NCBI RefSeq assembly: GCF_003443655.1
Contig: NZ_CP031941.1
Span: forward strand, 3,718,501-3,782,500
From: Nostoc sphaeroides
GTDB taxonomy: Bacteria; Cyanobacteriota; Cyanobacteriia; Cyanobacteriales; Nostocaceae
Reading direction: 5' to 3'
Length of the DNA: 64,000 bases
Below are positions 18,204-26,423 of the stretch, piece by piece. The notes under the pieces were generated by a model. That model made no database searches. It was not told the origin of the DNA and worked only from the letters and a program-made list of their open reading frames with translations. Position 1 is the stretch's first letter; every line of letters begins with the position of its first letter. Position numbers and translations under genes: made by a program.

Positions 18204-19349
18204 ATGAATTACAAGGTTTCACGTCGGCAGTTTGGCCAGTTGGTTCTTGGTGGAACTATAGTATCTGGGCTTAGTTATCTAAGCAGCAAAACTTTGGCGC
18301 AAACACCAAGTTTCAAAATTATAGGTATAGATTCTGGCTCTATTATCAACGCTGACAAAACGGCTGTTCCAGAGGCAGATACCACTGAATTAAATAGCGC
18401 TGCCCCAAACATTTTACCCACAGATATTAAGCCTTTAGGGCTAGGACTTGTTTTAGAATCCTTTGTTTTGCAATCCTCAAATACAGGAAGGGTTCAGCTT
18501 TTAAGTCCAGTAGTTACTCAGATACTTGCCGAGCGCGGTAGAAATTTAGTAGAGACTAATGAAACATTGAGTAGCTTCGCTGTTTTAAGCGATGGCACAA
18601 TTGCCCAAGTCGGTACAGCTTTAGGAAAAGTTGATGATATATTGAGTAGCCTCAATATTTTTGGGAATGGCACATCTTTAACGAATGGCACAGTTGCCGA
18701 TCAGGTTACAGCTTTAGTAGAAACTAATGAGACATTAAGTGGCTTCACTTCTTTAAGCGATGGCACACTTGTTCTAGCCGCTACTCCTGTTAGCATTGGT
18801 ACGAAAGAGGCGACATCGACTCGCATTACATTTTTGAGTACGCCTATAAAAACTTTGATAATCTCAGGACTTAAACAGAATCAACAGCTTGGGAGCTTGC
18901 TAGGCACTATTGATGGGCGACTCATCGGTTTAGTAGGTAAGAAGAACGGTACACCACCGATCACATTGGTAGATATTAATGTTCAAACAGGAGAGATCAG
19001 TACTATTAGTAAGATTAAATTTCCGAGCAATGAGCGAGTCAGCAATCTAGCACAGTGCCCAGATGGAAAACTCTATACCTCTTTAGTTGGATTAAATGGC
19101 GAGACAACTTTGGTGCAGCTAGATTCAAATCAAAAAAGCCCGATCAGACTGGCACAATTGAAATTTAATGGTCAAGCATGGAATAATGGCTTACAAAGCT
19201 TGGTTTGCTCTGGAACAGGCCAACTACTAGGATTTGGAGCGCTAAGGTATGAGACACCTAATGCTGTGTATAGCATAGATAAGAACAGTGGAAACATGAC
19301 TCGGCTACAAGACTTTGACGCTGCCCAGATTACCCTTGCTCGTGAGTAG
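18204..19349 (+). CDS. Hypothetical Tat-exported protein
   Basis: 381 residues, not recognised by family. The N-terminus has S-R-R-Q-F-G followed by a hydrophobic stretch and a cleavage site near L-A-Q (about residue 32), the twin-arginine signal for folded, often cofactor-containing, proteins. The body looks beta-rich, with two near-identical phrases (V-E-T-N-E-T-L-S followed by L-S-D-G-T) suggesting repeated blades. An AAGGAG Shine-Dalgarno precedes the ATG. It lies 220 bases downstream of the copper-radical oxidase, perhaps as a partner, and ends at an intrinsic terminator. Confidence 0.7.
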   Translation: MNYKVSRRQFGQLVLGGTIVSGLSYLSSKTLAQTPSFKIIGIDSGSIINADKTAVPEADTTELNSAAPNILPTDIKPLGLGLVLESFVLQSSNTGRVQLLSPVVTQILAERGRNLVETNETLSSFAVLSDGTIAQVGTALGKVDDILSSLNIFGNGTSLTNGTVADQVTALVETNETLSGFTSLSDGTLVLAATPVSIGTKEATSTRITFLSTPIKTLIISGLKQNQQLGSLLGTIDGRLIGLVGKKNGTPPITLVDINVQTGEISTISKIKFPSNERVSNLAQCPDGKLYTSLVGLNGETTLVQLDSNQKSPIRLAQLKFNGQAWNNGLQSLVCSGTGQLLGFGALRYETPNAVYSIDKNSGNMTRLQDFDAAQITLARE

Positions 19350-19383
19350 AAGAGATTGAGCCGATATATAGCAAAAAAATACC

Positions 19384-19412
19384 AAGCCCTCGTTTTGCCT
19401 TGAGGGCTTTTT
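19384..19412 (+). terminator. Intrinsic terminator after the Tat-exported gene
   Basis: AAGCCCTC at 19384-19391 pairs with GAGGGCTT at 19402-19409 and runs into five T. It ends the transcript of the oxidase/Tat pair. Confidence 0.85.
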
Positions 19413-19439
19413 ATTCAACCCCTTACAGATGCATCTCCC

Positions 19440-20378
19440 TCATCTTTGCGTACTCCCCAATGCCCTTTGCCTAAGAAATGCATCAAATGTAAATCTATCG
19501 GGTAGCGAAGTTTGTGCGCCTGGTTTTGTCGTAGCTAAAGCACCGGCTGCTGCACCCCAAACAACTGCCTGGTGTAAAGAAAGTCTTTCAAAAAGTGCCG
19601 CCGTCAAGCCGCCATTAAAAGCATCGCCAGCAGCTACTGTGTCAACTGCATGAACTGGAAACGCAGGTACAAAAAACTTTTCTTCAGCAGTGGCACAAAA
19701 AACACCTTTAGCACCCAGTTTAACGATCGCACATTTCACACCCCGTTCTAATAAAACTTCAGCTGCTTTGGCTGCAAGTTCTTCTCCATCCACAGCAAAA
19801 CCCACTAACTGCGCGGCTTCAACTTCATTCGGTGTAATAATGTCCACTAATGGGTAAAGTTCATCTGGCAAGTCAGACTGTGCGGGTGCTGGATCGAGAA
19901 TTACCCTGATTTTGCTTTTTCTTGCGGCTTTAGCGGCTGCAATCACGGCAGTAATCGGAATTTCTAATTGTAAAAGCAGTGCTGTCGCTTCTGGTAATAA
20001 CTGGGATAATCGTTCTACATCTTCTTGATTGACACGCCCATTTGCGCCAGGAATTACAATAATTTGATTTTCACCAGCATGATTTACGGCGATGATGGCG
20101 ACTCCAGAACTAACAGTTTCATCCACAAAAATATTGTCAATCTGCACACCAGATGCTTGTAAATTGTTGACAAGTTCTACACCAAAATCATCTGCACCTA
20201 CACGCCCCACCATTTGGGTAGGAATTCCCAATTTTGCTAATGCTACGGCTTGATTAGCTCCTTTACCTCCCGAAACTTTAAAAAATTCTTCTCCTAACAA
20301 CGTTTCTCCGGCGATTGGCAACCGGGGTGTTGTTGCTACCAAGTCTATATTTATGCTGCCGAAGACGATAATGCTCAT
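19440..20378 (-). CDS. rbsK: Ribokinase
   Basis: 312 residues, PfkB-family sugar kinase that phosphorylates ribose on C5. Motif 1 G-G-K-G-A-N is at residues 37-42 and the DTVAAGD motif at 246-252 ends in the catalytic aspartate D252. An N-terminal G-S-I-N-I-D-L-V start fits the ribokinase branch rather than fructokinase. It stands alone, on the minus strand, with no ribose transporter nearby. A different PfkB kinase is encoded at 47064-48041. Confidence 0.9.
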   Translation of the reverse strand: MSIIVFGSINIDLVATTPRLPIAGETLLGEEFFKVSGGKGANQAVALAKLGIPTQMVGRVGADDFGVELVNNLQASGVQIDNIFVDETVSSGVAIIAVNHAGENQIIVIPGANGRVNQEDVERLSQLLPEATALLLQLEIPITAVIAAAKAARKSKIRVILDPAPAQSDLPDELYPLVDIITPNEVEAAQLVGFAVDGEELAAKAAEVLLERGVKCAIVKLGAKGVFCATAEEKFFVPAFPVHAVDTVAAGDAFNGGLTAALFERLSLHQAVVWGAAAGALATTKPGAQTSLPDRFTFDAFLRQRALGSTQR

Positions 20379-20677
20379 TTTTGTGAATCTTTAAAGTCAT
20401 TTAGCCTAATAGTACAGCAAGCGATCGCTACGGTTTATAGGTCTAACTTTTTCCAATTGCAGCATGAAATTGGATCGCTACGCATCTGTTATAGCGGTTC
20501 TCGTTTACGTGAGGTACACCCGTAAGGGCACGGCACTGCCGTGCCCCTACATTTATATAATGTTGGGAGAGACGCGATTTATCGCGTCTTTGCCATTAGC
20601 GGTGTGTCATCAAAAAACCTTACCCGAAGCGTATTGATAGGAGTCCTATATTTTGCTCTTTTGATGGCAAAATATGA
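20379..20677. other. Repeat-filled gap upstream of ribokinase
   Basis: Contains GCGATCGC, a TATAGCGGTT-type repeat end near 20491, a palindromic repeat (CGTAAGGGCACGGCACTG and its complement), and the shared right end of the 129-bp element at about 20596-20633. No gene is seen. Confidence 0.5.
20596..20633. repeat. Partial copy of the 129-bp element's right end
   Basis: TTAGCGGTGTGTCATCAAAA through CCTTACCCGAAGCGTA resembles the right end of the element at 12097-12250. The left end is not visible, so this is either a truncated copy or an unrelated repeat sharing one module. Confidence 0.5.
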
Positions 20678-22360
20678 TCAGTCATTTAATTCCATTAATT
20701 CTTTTGTTTTCAAATCAGCCGCTACAGGCTGAGGACATTCTCGAATCTGAGGAGAGATAGAGCAAATCGCATCTGTCGTTGTTTCAAAACAATTTGATAA
20801 CCCAATTGTTTTTAACAATCCAGTTCGTTCTAATAGTTGTTTGACTTCGGGTTGTAAACCTGTGAGAATTAAGCGGCAATTGTGCCGTTCCAAGTCGTGG
20901 TAAATATCCTCTAAAGCTACTAACCCAGTTGTGTCCATATTTGGCACAAATCGTAACCGGAGAATTAAATATTTTACTTCCGGTTCATCGCGGAGGAAGG
21001 TAGCAAACCGTTCAGCAGCACCAAAAAATACGGGGCCATCTACGCGATAAACGGCAATTTCTTTACCTAATTCTAGAGGAGTACCAGGGGGAAATACTTC
21101 GGTTTCAGGTATTTTGACTAAGCTTAAATCGCTCATCCGTTTGATGAACAAGGCTCCGGCTGCAATCAATCCTACTTCTACAGCGAGAACTAAGTCAAAC
21201 AAGATTGTTACTAGCCAGGTGAGAATCATCACTGCAAAGTCAGAGTAAGTAGCACGCATCAATAAACCAATGGCTTCCCACTCAACCATCCGCACACTAA
21301 CCACCATCAAAATCCCAGCAAGTGCTGCTAAAGGAATCTGTGCTGCTAGGGGTGCTAAAGTTAAAACGATAATCGCTAAAGCAACGCCGTGAATTACTCC
21401 AGATAGTCGGGTTTTGCCGCCCGAACGGGCATTGACAACAGTCCGAGCGATCGCACCTGTTGCAGGAATACCGCCAAAAAATGGGACAATGATATTTGCC
21501 AATCCTTGACCAATTAATTCGCGATCGCTATTGTGTTTTTCGCTTACTGTCATCCCATCGGCCACCACCGCCGACAGCAACGATTCAATACTTCCCAGTG
21601 CTGCCAAAGCCAAAGCTGGATTAATCAGTTCTCGAATCACACTAAAATCATTCCAGTGGGGAATACCTTGGGGCATTGGTAAAGATTGCGGAATCCTGCC
21701 AATTGTGGGTACATCCAAATGGAAATAAGAAGCGATCGCTGTTGCCAAAACCAACCCCATTAAAGAACCCGGTATTGTAGAATTAATCTTGGGCCACAAA
21801 ACTGTGGTTGCAATCACCGCTATTGCCAACCCAACAGCAGCCCAGTTTAAAGCTTCTACATGAATTACACTTTGCCAAAGTCCCGGCGCGAAATGTTCAC
21901 TGCGCGGTAGTTGTAAACCAAAGAAATTATTTAATTGACCACAAAATATAATTACGGCAATACCATTGGTGAAACCTGCCGTCACTGGATAGGGAATAAA
22001 CTTCACTAGCTGTCCAAGTTTGGCAACCCCTAAGGCAATCTGGATAATCCCAGCCATCACTCCAGCAATCCAAACTTTCTCAATGCCGTACTTGGCGACA
22101 ATTCCCACCAATACTACAGCCATTGCCCCTGTCGGCCCTGTAATCTGTACTGGCGAACCACCAAAAATTGCTGCTACAATTCCCGCCACAATAGCGGTAT
22201 AAAGTCCCGCCTTTGGTTCTACTCCACTGGCTACCGCAAAAGCTAAAGCTAAAGGCAAGGCTACCACTGCTGCTGTTAGCCCTCCCGTCAAATCGCCACG
22301 GAGTCCACTAAACCAGCGATTTAGACTTTGTGGTTCTTCGAGGATATTAGATATTGTCAT
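20678..22360 (-). CDS. SulP-family anion transporter with STAS domain
   Basis: A 560-residue inner-membrane transporter. The N-terminal ~400 residues hold 12-14 hydrophobic segments with the SulP motif A-S-G-V-E-P-K-A-G-L-Y near residue 45. The C-terminal ~110 residues form a STAS domain (about 430-540) with the V-D-G-P-V-F-F-G and M-D-T-T-G-L motifs. SulP proteins carry sulfate or bicarbonate; sequence alone does not separate a sulfate permease from a BicA-type bicarbonate carrier, and no neighbour resolves it. Confidence 0.87.
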   Translation of the reverse strand: MTISNILEEPQSLNRWFSGLRGDLTGGLTAAVVALPLALAFAVASGVEPKAGLYTAIVAGIVAAIFGGSPVQITGPTGAMAVVLVGIVAKYGIEKVWIAGVMAGIIQIALGVAKLGQLVKFIPYPVTAGFTNGIAVIIFCGQLNNFFGLQLPRSEHFAPGLWQSVIHVEALNWAAVGLAIAVIATTVLWPKINSTIPGSLMGLVLATAIASYFHLDVPTIGRIPQSLPMPQGIPHWNDFSVIRELINPALALAALGSIESLLSAVVADGMTVSEKHNSDRELIGQGLANIIVPFFGGIPATGAIARTVVNARSGGKTRLSGVIHGVALAIIVLTLAPLAAQIPLAALAGILMVVSVRMVEWEAIGLLMRATYSDFAVMILTWLVTILFDLVLAVEVGLIAAGALFIKRMSDLSLVKIPETEVFPPGTPLELGKEIAVYRVDGPVFFGAAERFATFLRDEPEVKYLILRLRFVPNMDTTGLVALEDIYHDLERHNCRLILTGLQPEVKQLLERTGLLKTIGLSNCFETTTDAICSISPQIRECPQPVAADLKTKELMELND

Positions 22361-22746
22361 ATTCGGTTTCTACTCTCATACTCATACACAATTATGTTCA
22401 TGCACAGATAAATGTCAGATGATATCCGGGCAATTAAGCATAATACCCGGAACTTCAAGGAACCTGCCGGTAAAAGCCCTTTCATTATAGACATCTCCCA
22501 AAAAAGTCAAAATTATATTGTGATTTGACAATACCAATGCATTGACTGACAATGCCAACGCATCGACTGACAATGCCAATGCGTCCCCTTGCATTAAAAA
22601 CGCTACGATTTTACGCAAAGCTGTACTTAGCGATCGCTCGAACAAATTACAGTAGATAGAACTATAATTGCGTTCGCCCATCTTTAGACTCAAGACTCAG
22701 AAGTTTTTTCTGTGTTAATATCAACTGCACGAAACCGCAAAAAGCC
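22361..22746. other. Intergenic region with 21-bp tandem repeats
   Basis: Between two divergently transcribed transporter genes. It holds the 21-bp repeat at 22528-22590 and a GCGATCGC near 22632. The longest open frame is made mostly of the repeat and is not a supported gene. Promoters for both neighbours should lie here. Confidence 0.5.
22528..22590. repeat. 21-bp tandem repeat (about three units)
   Basis: Units of the form TGACAATGCCAACGCATCGAC, each 21 bases, encode seven-residue repeats (D-A-L-A-L-S-V) on the minus strand if translated. A second 21-bp repeat family with different sequence lies at 28571-28760. Confidence 0.7.
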
Positions 22747-24555
22747 GTGGCTACTGTATTAAAATCTCATCGGGCATCAAGAAGGCGTAAACATTCAACG
22801 CATCCTCTCCAGCGATTGCTTGAGTATGGACACCAGTATCGTAAACAAATTTGGCTGGCGACTACTTATTCTACCCTCAATAAATTCTTCGACTTGGCAC
22901 CACCCGGCTTAATTGGCGTGGCGGTGGATGTAGTCGTTAAACAGCAGGATTCCATAATTGCCCAGTTAGGGGTACGCGATGTCTTTCAACAATTTTTGAT
23001 TATTTCCTTCCTCACTGTCATCATTTGGATACTAGAATCTGTTTTTGAGTACGCCTACGCTCGACTTTGGCGGAATTTAGCTCAAAATATTCAGCATGAC
23101 TTGCGTTTGGATGCATACAAACATTTGCAAGAGTTGGAATTGGCTTATTTTGAAGAACGCAGCACTGGCGGTTTAATGTCTATCCTCAGTGATGATATTA
23201 ACCAATTAGAGCGGTTTTTGGATGGAGGAGCTAATGATATTATCCAAGTTTCCGCTACTGTTCTAATTATTGGCGCTGCTTTCTTTATTTTGGCTCCAAG
23301 TGTAGCGTGGATGGCTTTGTCACCGATGCCATTTATCCTCTGGGGTTCTTTTGCTTATCAACGACTACTTGCCCCTCGTTATGCTGATGTGCGAGAAAAG
23401 GTAGGTTTCCTGAATTCGCGTTTGTCAAACAATATTAGCGGAATTACTACTATTAAAAGTTTCACTGCTGAAACTTATGAAGCCTCTCGTTTAGAATTAG
23501 ATAGTGAAGCTTATCGCCGGAGTAACTTTAAAGCAATTACTCTTTCTGCTGCTTTTGTCCCCTTAATTCGGATGTTGATTTTAGTGGGTTTCACAGCATT
23601 ACTTTTATATGGCGGGATGGCAGCAGTTTCTGGAAAAATGTCTGTAGGTACTTACAGCGTATTAGTGTTTTTAATCCAGCGATTGCTGTGGCCTTTAACT
23701 AGATTAGGCGAAACATTTGATCAATATCAAAGGGCAATGGCTTCTACTAATCGAGTCATGAATTTGTTGGATACTCCTATCGCTATTCATACAGGTGATG
23801 TGGCCTTACCTGTAAATGAAGTGCGCGGGGAAGTGCAATTTAAAAATGTTTATTTTGCTTATAAAGATAGATTTCCAGTAATTAAAAATCTGTCTTTGGA
23901 TATTCCGGCGGGGAAAACAATCGCAATTGTTGGTTCAACTGGTTCTGGTAAAAGCACTTTAGTTAAACTTTTATTGCGGTTATACGAAGTGCAAACGGGA
24001 AGCATTACTCTCGATGGCATTGATTTGCAAAGTTTGAATTTGCAAGATTTACGCCGTTGCATTGGCTTGGTGAGTCAAGATGTCTTTCTATTTCATGGCA
24101 CTGTAGCGGAGAATATTGCTTATGGTAGCTTTGAGACTACAGAGCAAGAAATTATCACGGCGGCGAAGATAGCCGAGGCGCACGAATTTATTATTGAATT
24201 GCCCCAAGGTTATGAGACAATTGTGGGGGAAAGAGGACAAAAGTTATCTGGTGGACAAAGACAACGGATTGCGATCGCTCGTGCAGTTCTCAAAAATCCC
24301 CCCATTCTGATTTTAGATGAAGCTACCTCAGCAGTGGATAATGAGACAGAAGCAGCAATCCAGCGATCGCTCGACCGAATTACAGTAGATAGAACTACAA
24401 TTGCGATCGCTCATCGTCTTTCCACCATCCGCAATGCCGATTGCATTTATGTCATGGAACATGGGAAATTAGTAGAGTCGGGAACCCATGAGCAATTGCT
24501 GGAGAAAGACGGTATTTATTCCGGCCTCTGGCGTGTACAATCAGGCTTAAGGTGA
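22747..24555 (+). CDS. ABC exporter, fused permease and ATPase
   Basis: A 602-residue half-transporter that works as a homo- or heterodimer. N-terminal permease has six hydrophobic segments (about residues 35-320). ATPase follows: Walker [10 protein letters not shown] (396-404), signature L-S-G-G-Q (500-504), Walker B I-L-I-L-D-E-A-T near 520, and H-loop I-A-H-R near 555. Substrate is unknown; members of this MsbA/lipid-drug exporter group move lipids, peptides or drugs. The start is GTG; no neighbouring periplasmic component is seen, consistent with an exporter. Confidence 0.9.
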   Translation: MATVLKSHRASRRRKHSTHPLQRLLEYGHQYRKQIWLATTYSTLNKFFDLAPPGLIGVAVDVVVKQQDSIIAQLGVRDVFQQFLIISFLTVIIWILESVFEYAYARLWRNLAQNIQHDLRLDAYKHLQELELAYFEERSTGGLMSILSDDINQLERFLDGGANDIIQVSATVLIIGAAFFILAPSVAWMALSPMPFILWGSFAYQRLLAPRYADVREKVGFLNSRLSNNISGITTIKSFTAETYEASRLELDSEAYRRSNFKAITLSAAFVPLIRMLILVGFTALLLYGGMAAVSGKMSVGTYSVLVFLIQRLLWPLTRLGETFDQYQRAMASTNRVMNLLDTPIAIHTGDVALPVNEVRGEVQFKNVYFAYKDRFPVIKNLSLDIPAGKTIAIVGSTGSGKSTLVKLLLRLYEVQTGSITLDGIDLQSLNLQDLRRCIGLVSQDVFLFHGTVAENIAYGSFETTEQEIITAAKIAEAHEFIIELPQGYETIVGERGQKLSGGQRQRIAIARAVLKNPPILILDEATSAVDNETEAAIQRSLDRITVDRTTIAIAHRLSTIRNADCIYVMEHGKLVESGTHEQLLEKDGIYSGLWRVQSGLR

Positions 24556-24750
24556 TTCCCGAGAAAGAAAATACCTGGGGAGTGCGAGTTTCGACTTCGC
24601 TCAACTCTCGATCTCTCAGTTGGTTGAGTTTCGACTACGCTCAACTACCGCGAAGTCGAAACCAACGGCGGCGGTATATTTATTCCTGTAAATCGCCTAA
24701 GATAACTTTCGCCCCTTCTTTCTGTCTTAATTAGGAATTACGAATTATTT

Positions 24751-25179
24751 ATGTTTTTTGGTAATAGTCAACCAGAATCAGGTGATACTAAGTGGCGTCG
24801 CCAGTTGGATAAATTTGTCAAAGCAAATCAGCAAGAATTGGCGGCGCTGTTTTGGGGATTGTGGTTAGCAAATGGTGATAGTCAAGGTACTGTTGGTATT
24901 GATTTGCAACCAACGCCGCATTTTGTTTATTGTCCGAAAGAGCAGATAGAGAATTTAAATATTAGAGTTGAAAATCGGCTGCAAGAAATTTTGGGAATTG
25001 TCGAGAATCATCAGCCGGAAGTGGAAGTTGTGATGATTGGGATTGGTAAGGGTGAAATTAAGTTAATTCAGTTTGCACCGGAACCAGCACCACCAATTTG
25101 TTTTGAGCAAGTTGGGAAGGATGTGGATGGGTTATTGGATGTGCTGGAAGAGAGGATGAGGGGGGAGATTGTTTTTTAA
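24751..25179 (+). CDS. Conserved cyanobacterial protein, possibly CcmS-type carboxysome chaperone
   Basis: 142 residues with an N-terminal helical part (W-R-R-Q-L-D-K-F-V...A-L-F-W-G-L-W-L-A-N-G-D), a middle with D-L-Q-P-T-P-H-F-V-Y-C-P-K, and an I-K-L-I-Q-F strand before the C-terminus. This pattern matches a family I recall from many cyanobacteria and that has been named CcmS, a beta-carboxysome assembly chaperone; that identification is from memory, not a search. No ccm genes lie nearby. The first ATG is used; no Shine-Dalgarno is visible. Confidence 0.65.
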   Translation: MFFGNSQPESGDTKWRRQLDKFVKANQQELAALFWGLWLANGDSQGTVGIDLQPTPHFVYCPKEQIENLNIRVENRLQEILGIVENHQPEVEVVMIGIGKGEIKLIQFAPEPAPPICFEQVGKDVDGLLDVLEERMRGEIVF

Positions 25180-25188
25180 CGCAGAACA

Positions 25189-25563
25189 TCACGATTCAAA
25201 TATTTGTCTCACTTCCTCTAGAGTTTCAGCTATGAGAATAGAACGTTGAATTGCCTTGAGTTCTTCAATATCAGATTTTTGAGAAATTTTTGGCATGAAA
25301 TTCAATCCTTCATTGCCGAATTTTACTTCTAAGGTTAATTCGATGCTCGATAGCCGATCTTCTCGTTGTCCGCGTTGGAATATTTCTTCATACCAGGGCG
25401 AAGAACGTAATACTGTCATATCCCACCTCATAATTTGTTGGACTAAAGCACTATCTAATACAAACGTAGCAAAAAATGCTAAGACCGTTTCAAGTTGATT
25501 TAATTGTTCATCTCTTTGCAATAAACGCAATGCTTCTCGGATTGTAGGCTCGTTTCCACCACC
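25189..25563 (-). pseudogene. Rpn/PD-(D/E)XK family protein, C-terminal half, separated by an IS
   Basis: Encodes the C-terminal ~124 residues of a recombination-promoting nuclease/transposase-like protein (A-F-F-A-T-F-V-L-D-S-A-L-V-Q-Q-I-M-R-W-D-M motif, then E-I-F-Q-R-G). Its first codons (G-G-G-N-E-P) rejoin the N-terminal half at 27989-28483 exactly in frame if 25564-27988 is removed, giving a 289-codon frame (about 288 residues). The upstream in-frame phrase F-P-L-R-S-K-D-A-K-L-P-A-F-P comes from the IS left end, not the gene. Confidence 0.8.
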
Positions 25564-25587
25564 AGGGGATAGCGGGAAGGCTGGGAG

Positions 25588-25608
25588 CTTCGCGTCTTTA
25601 GACCGAAG
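25588..25608. other. IS605 left-end imperfect palindrome
   Basis: CTTCG then GTCT / AGAC then CGAAG. This kind of subterminal palindrome is what TnpA recognises in single-stranded DNA. It sits 25 bases inside the left junction. Confidence 0.7.
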
Positions 25609-25673
25609 GGGAAAGCCGACAAATGCCGAATTTATTCGCCTCCAATATTCTCACCCATGATGAGGATCATTGA

Positions 25674-25771
25674 TATAGCGGTTATCGATTGGATGAGAAC
25701 ACCAAAGTCCTTGCTGTCAAATCATTCCAGCATTTTTTTTGTATCTCACTGAACTGCACACCGCTATATAT
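25674..25771. repeat. Possible nested element with TATAGCGGT ends in the tnpA 3' end
   Basis: TATAGCGGT at 25674-25682 and its inverse ACCGCTATA at 25763-25771 bracket about 98 bases that include the end of tnpA. A related end (TATAGCGGTT followed by TCG..TGAG) occurs at 20491. This would have replaced the native tnpA C-terminus; support is moderate at best. Confidence 0.35.
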
Positions 25772-26148
25772 CTTTCTATAGTATCAGCCGCAACGTTTCC
25801 AGCAGTTGAGAAAAAATAACTGTTAGTCCAGAGTGATGGTAACTTCTTTAATTCTGGAAACTCCTTTCTTAAGTAATTTGACGAACGTCCTTTGAATGCT
25901 TTGACTACTTGAAATATTGCATCAGTTGGATGAATCTCTACAAATAAATGAATGTGGTCTGGTGCGACTTCTAGTGCGCGAATATTCCAGTCTTTTTCAA
26001 TAGCCAGTTCTGAAAATATCTCAAAAATTCTATCCCTAATTTTCCCAACAAGTACCTTCTTCCGTCGTTTAGGTATCCAAACTAAATGAATCACGCTTAG
26101 TCCAACAGCGTGATTGTAATGTCGATATTCGTAAGAGCTTTTTTTCAT
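25717..26148 (-). CDS. tnpA: IS200/IS605 TnpA (Y1 HUH transposase), C-terminus unusual
   Basis: 143 residues from the ATG at 26148 (a longer start at 26187 adds 13 doubtful residues). The HUH motif D-H-I-H-L-F-V-E is present, as is the candidate nucleophile tyrosine in I-E-R-Y-I-A. It cuts and joins single-stranded ends at the replication fork. The C-terminus after I-E-R-Y-I-A reads V-C-S-S-V-R-Y-K-K-N, not the family's usual short acidic/Gln end, and this tail lies inside a TATAGCGGT-bounded inverted repeat, so activity is uncertain. Confidence 0.85.
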   Translation of the reverse strand: MKKSSYEYRHYNHAVGLSVIHLVWIPKRRKKVLVGKIRDRIFEIFSELAIEKDWNIRALEVAPDHIHLFVEIHPTDAIFQVVKAFKGRSSNYLRKEFPELKKLPSLWTNSYFFSTAGNVAADTIERYIAVCSSVRYKKNAGMI

Positions 26149-26187
26149 AATATTCAGGCTTGACCACTTTTTGAATTCAAAATTCAA

Positions 26188-26423
26188 AATTCAAAATTCA
26201 AAATAAATTGTTATAAATTTTGAATTGATACCTAAAGGGATACAAGCCCCTAATTTCAATTATGAAAAAAAATAAAACACGTAGTATCAATATTCAAGCC
26301 CCCGCATTTATGCGTGGGGTATTAATAATGAAATTGATAATTTTGAATTTTGAATTGTTTTGACTTGTTTTTAATTGTAGATTAATATGTTGATATAATT
26401 AACTATATCAACACAATAAGCCC
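26188..26423. other. Intergenic region between tnpA and tnpB
   Basis: Divergent promoters are expected here. It holds a run of AATTCAAA short repeats near 26175-26205 and a C-rich hairpin at 26299-26319 (CCCCCGCATTTATGCGTGGGG, in two pieces). The hairpin resembles IS605 subterminal palindromes, so it could be an internal relic of another element. Confidence 0.5.

Noticed and set aside
22415..22693. 92-residue minus-strand frame with D-A-L-A-L-S-V repeats
   Set aside because: It is mostly the 21-bp tandem repeat read through; there is no ribosome site and no family match, so I list the repeat instead.
24552..24734. 60-residue frame after the ABC exporter
   Set aside because: It comes from GTTTCGACTACGCTCAAC-type repeats with no support as a gene.
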